Part shown: one piece after another, positions 6,034-6,153 of the stretch
Position numbering within the stretch: the stretch's first letter is position 1
How the letters are laid out: the number at the start of each line of letters is the position of its first letter
From: an uncultured Verrucomicrobiota bacterium
GTDB lineage: Bacteria > Verrucomicrobiota > Verrucomicrobiia > Chthoniobacterales > SZAS-18
Reading direction: 5' to 3'
DNA: 6,153 bases
Assembly (NCBI GenBank): GCA_937873255.1
Contig: CALMVM010000066.1
Coordinates: forward strand, 2,190-8,342
The notes under the pieces: generated by a model
The model's input: the letters and a program-made list of their open reading frames with translations, nothing else
What the model was told of the DNA's origin: nothing
The model's database searches: none
Position numbers and translations under genes: made by a program

Positions 6034-6153
6034 GTGCCTAGCGGACTCGGCTCTGTATTTCCACTTTCTGAACTTTTGCATTCTGCATTTTGCATTTTGC
6101 ATTTTCCGCCGCGCCGCGCCATACCATCCCGATGCCAACGCACCAGGGGCGGG

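Larger units (their letters stand above)
5916..6110. repeat. Nested inverted-repeat element with AAAATGC heptamers
   Basis: An intergenic element of about 195 bp. Outer arms: 5916-5947 (GGCG, then AAAATGC three times, then AAAAGT) and its inverse at 6072-6110 (ACTTTT, GCATTCT, GCATTTT three times, then TTCCGCC-type end). Inner arms: 5961-5978 and 6000-6018, complementary except for one extra C, around a 21-nt loop. A core of the form ATGCARAAGTYCRGA occurs four times: 5938-5955 and 5962-5980 pointing right, and 6000-6017 and 6061-6081 pointing left. No coding potential of its own and no transposase is present. It could be a non-autonomous mobile element of the MITE/REP type; the family is not one I can name. 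It separates hpt from whatever lies to the right. Confidence 0.8.

Noticed and set aside
5172..6041. 289-codon open frame on the plus strand, antisense to hpt
   Set aside because: It is a GC-driven shadow of hpt and its end is translated repeat element (KCKMQNAK-type residues).
5916..6110. CRISPR array
   Set aside because: The repeats are 7-nt tandem units and inverted copies without regular unique spacers, and no cas gene is present.
5889..6143. N-terminal extension of Hpt from the ATG at 6143
   Set aside because: The extra 85 residues are the translated AAAATGC inverted repeat and match nothing in the HPRT family; the domain starts normally at 5888.
6132..6153. Possible start of a plus-strand gene (MPTHQGR...) at the right edge
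   Set aside because: Only seven codons are visible, without a ribosome binding site or recognisable sequence.
6038..6153. Possible C-terminal end of an upstream minus-strand gene such as tilS, ending at a TAG at 6038-6040
   Set aside because: The 37 open codons are half repeat element and show no TilS-like or other recognisable motif.

Overview
This window has the look of a chromosomal segment from a GC-rich Gram-negative bacterium. Verrucomicrobiota, perhaps Opitutales/Opitutaceae, is my best guess. The reasons are high GC in the housekeeping genes, Shine-Dalgarno sequences missing from most starts, the style of the Uup and MurA proteins, and an intergenic element built from AAAATGC heptamers of a kind I associate with that group. 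The taxonomic call is inference; nothing in the window proves it.

Layout, left to right. (1) The last 82 codons of a galactose mutarotase (+) run into the window from the left. (2) A secreted SMP-30/gluconolactonase-like beta-propeller protein (-) converges on it, and the two coding ends overlap by 23 bp. (3) A 103-bp divergent intergenic region with possible back-to-back promoters separates it from (4) a full-length ABC-F ATPase of the Uup type (+). (5) An orphan nucleotidyltransferase-fold protein (-) converges on uup with only 3 bp between the stop codons. It is clearly lower in GC than its neighbours, has its own good sigma-70-like promoter, and is the best candidate for an acquired gene. 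(6) murA (-), the first committed enzyme of peptidoglycan synthesis, lies upstream of it on the same strand. (7) hpt, a hypoxanthine-guanine phosphoribosyltransferase (-), is 134 bp upstream of murA. (8) The last 265 bp have no convincing gene and carry a nested inverted-repeat element of about 195 bp just upstream of hpt.

Functionally the window is mostly housekeeping: purine salvage (hpt), cell-wall precursor synthesis (murA), a ribosome-associated ABC-F factor (uup) and two sugar-related enzymes (galM, SMP-30). hpt, murA and the nucleotidyltransferase gene all point left, but the 134-bp gap and the promoter in front of the nucleotidyltransferase gene argue against one tight operon.

I do not see a clear new multi-gene system, CRISPR array, tRNA, rRNA or transposase. 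The two things most worth a second look are the nested AAAATGC inverted-repeat element in front of hpt and the low-GC orphan nucleotidyltransferase, which keeps the GG and DxD motifs but shows no obvious third acidic residue.
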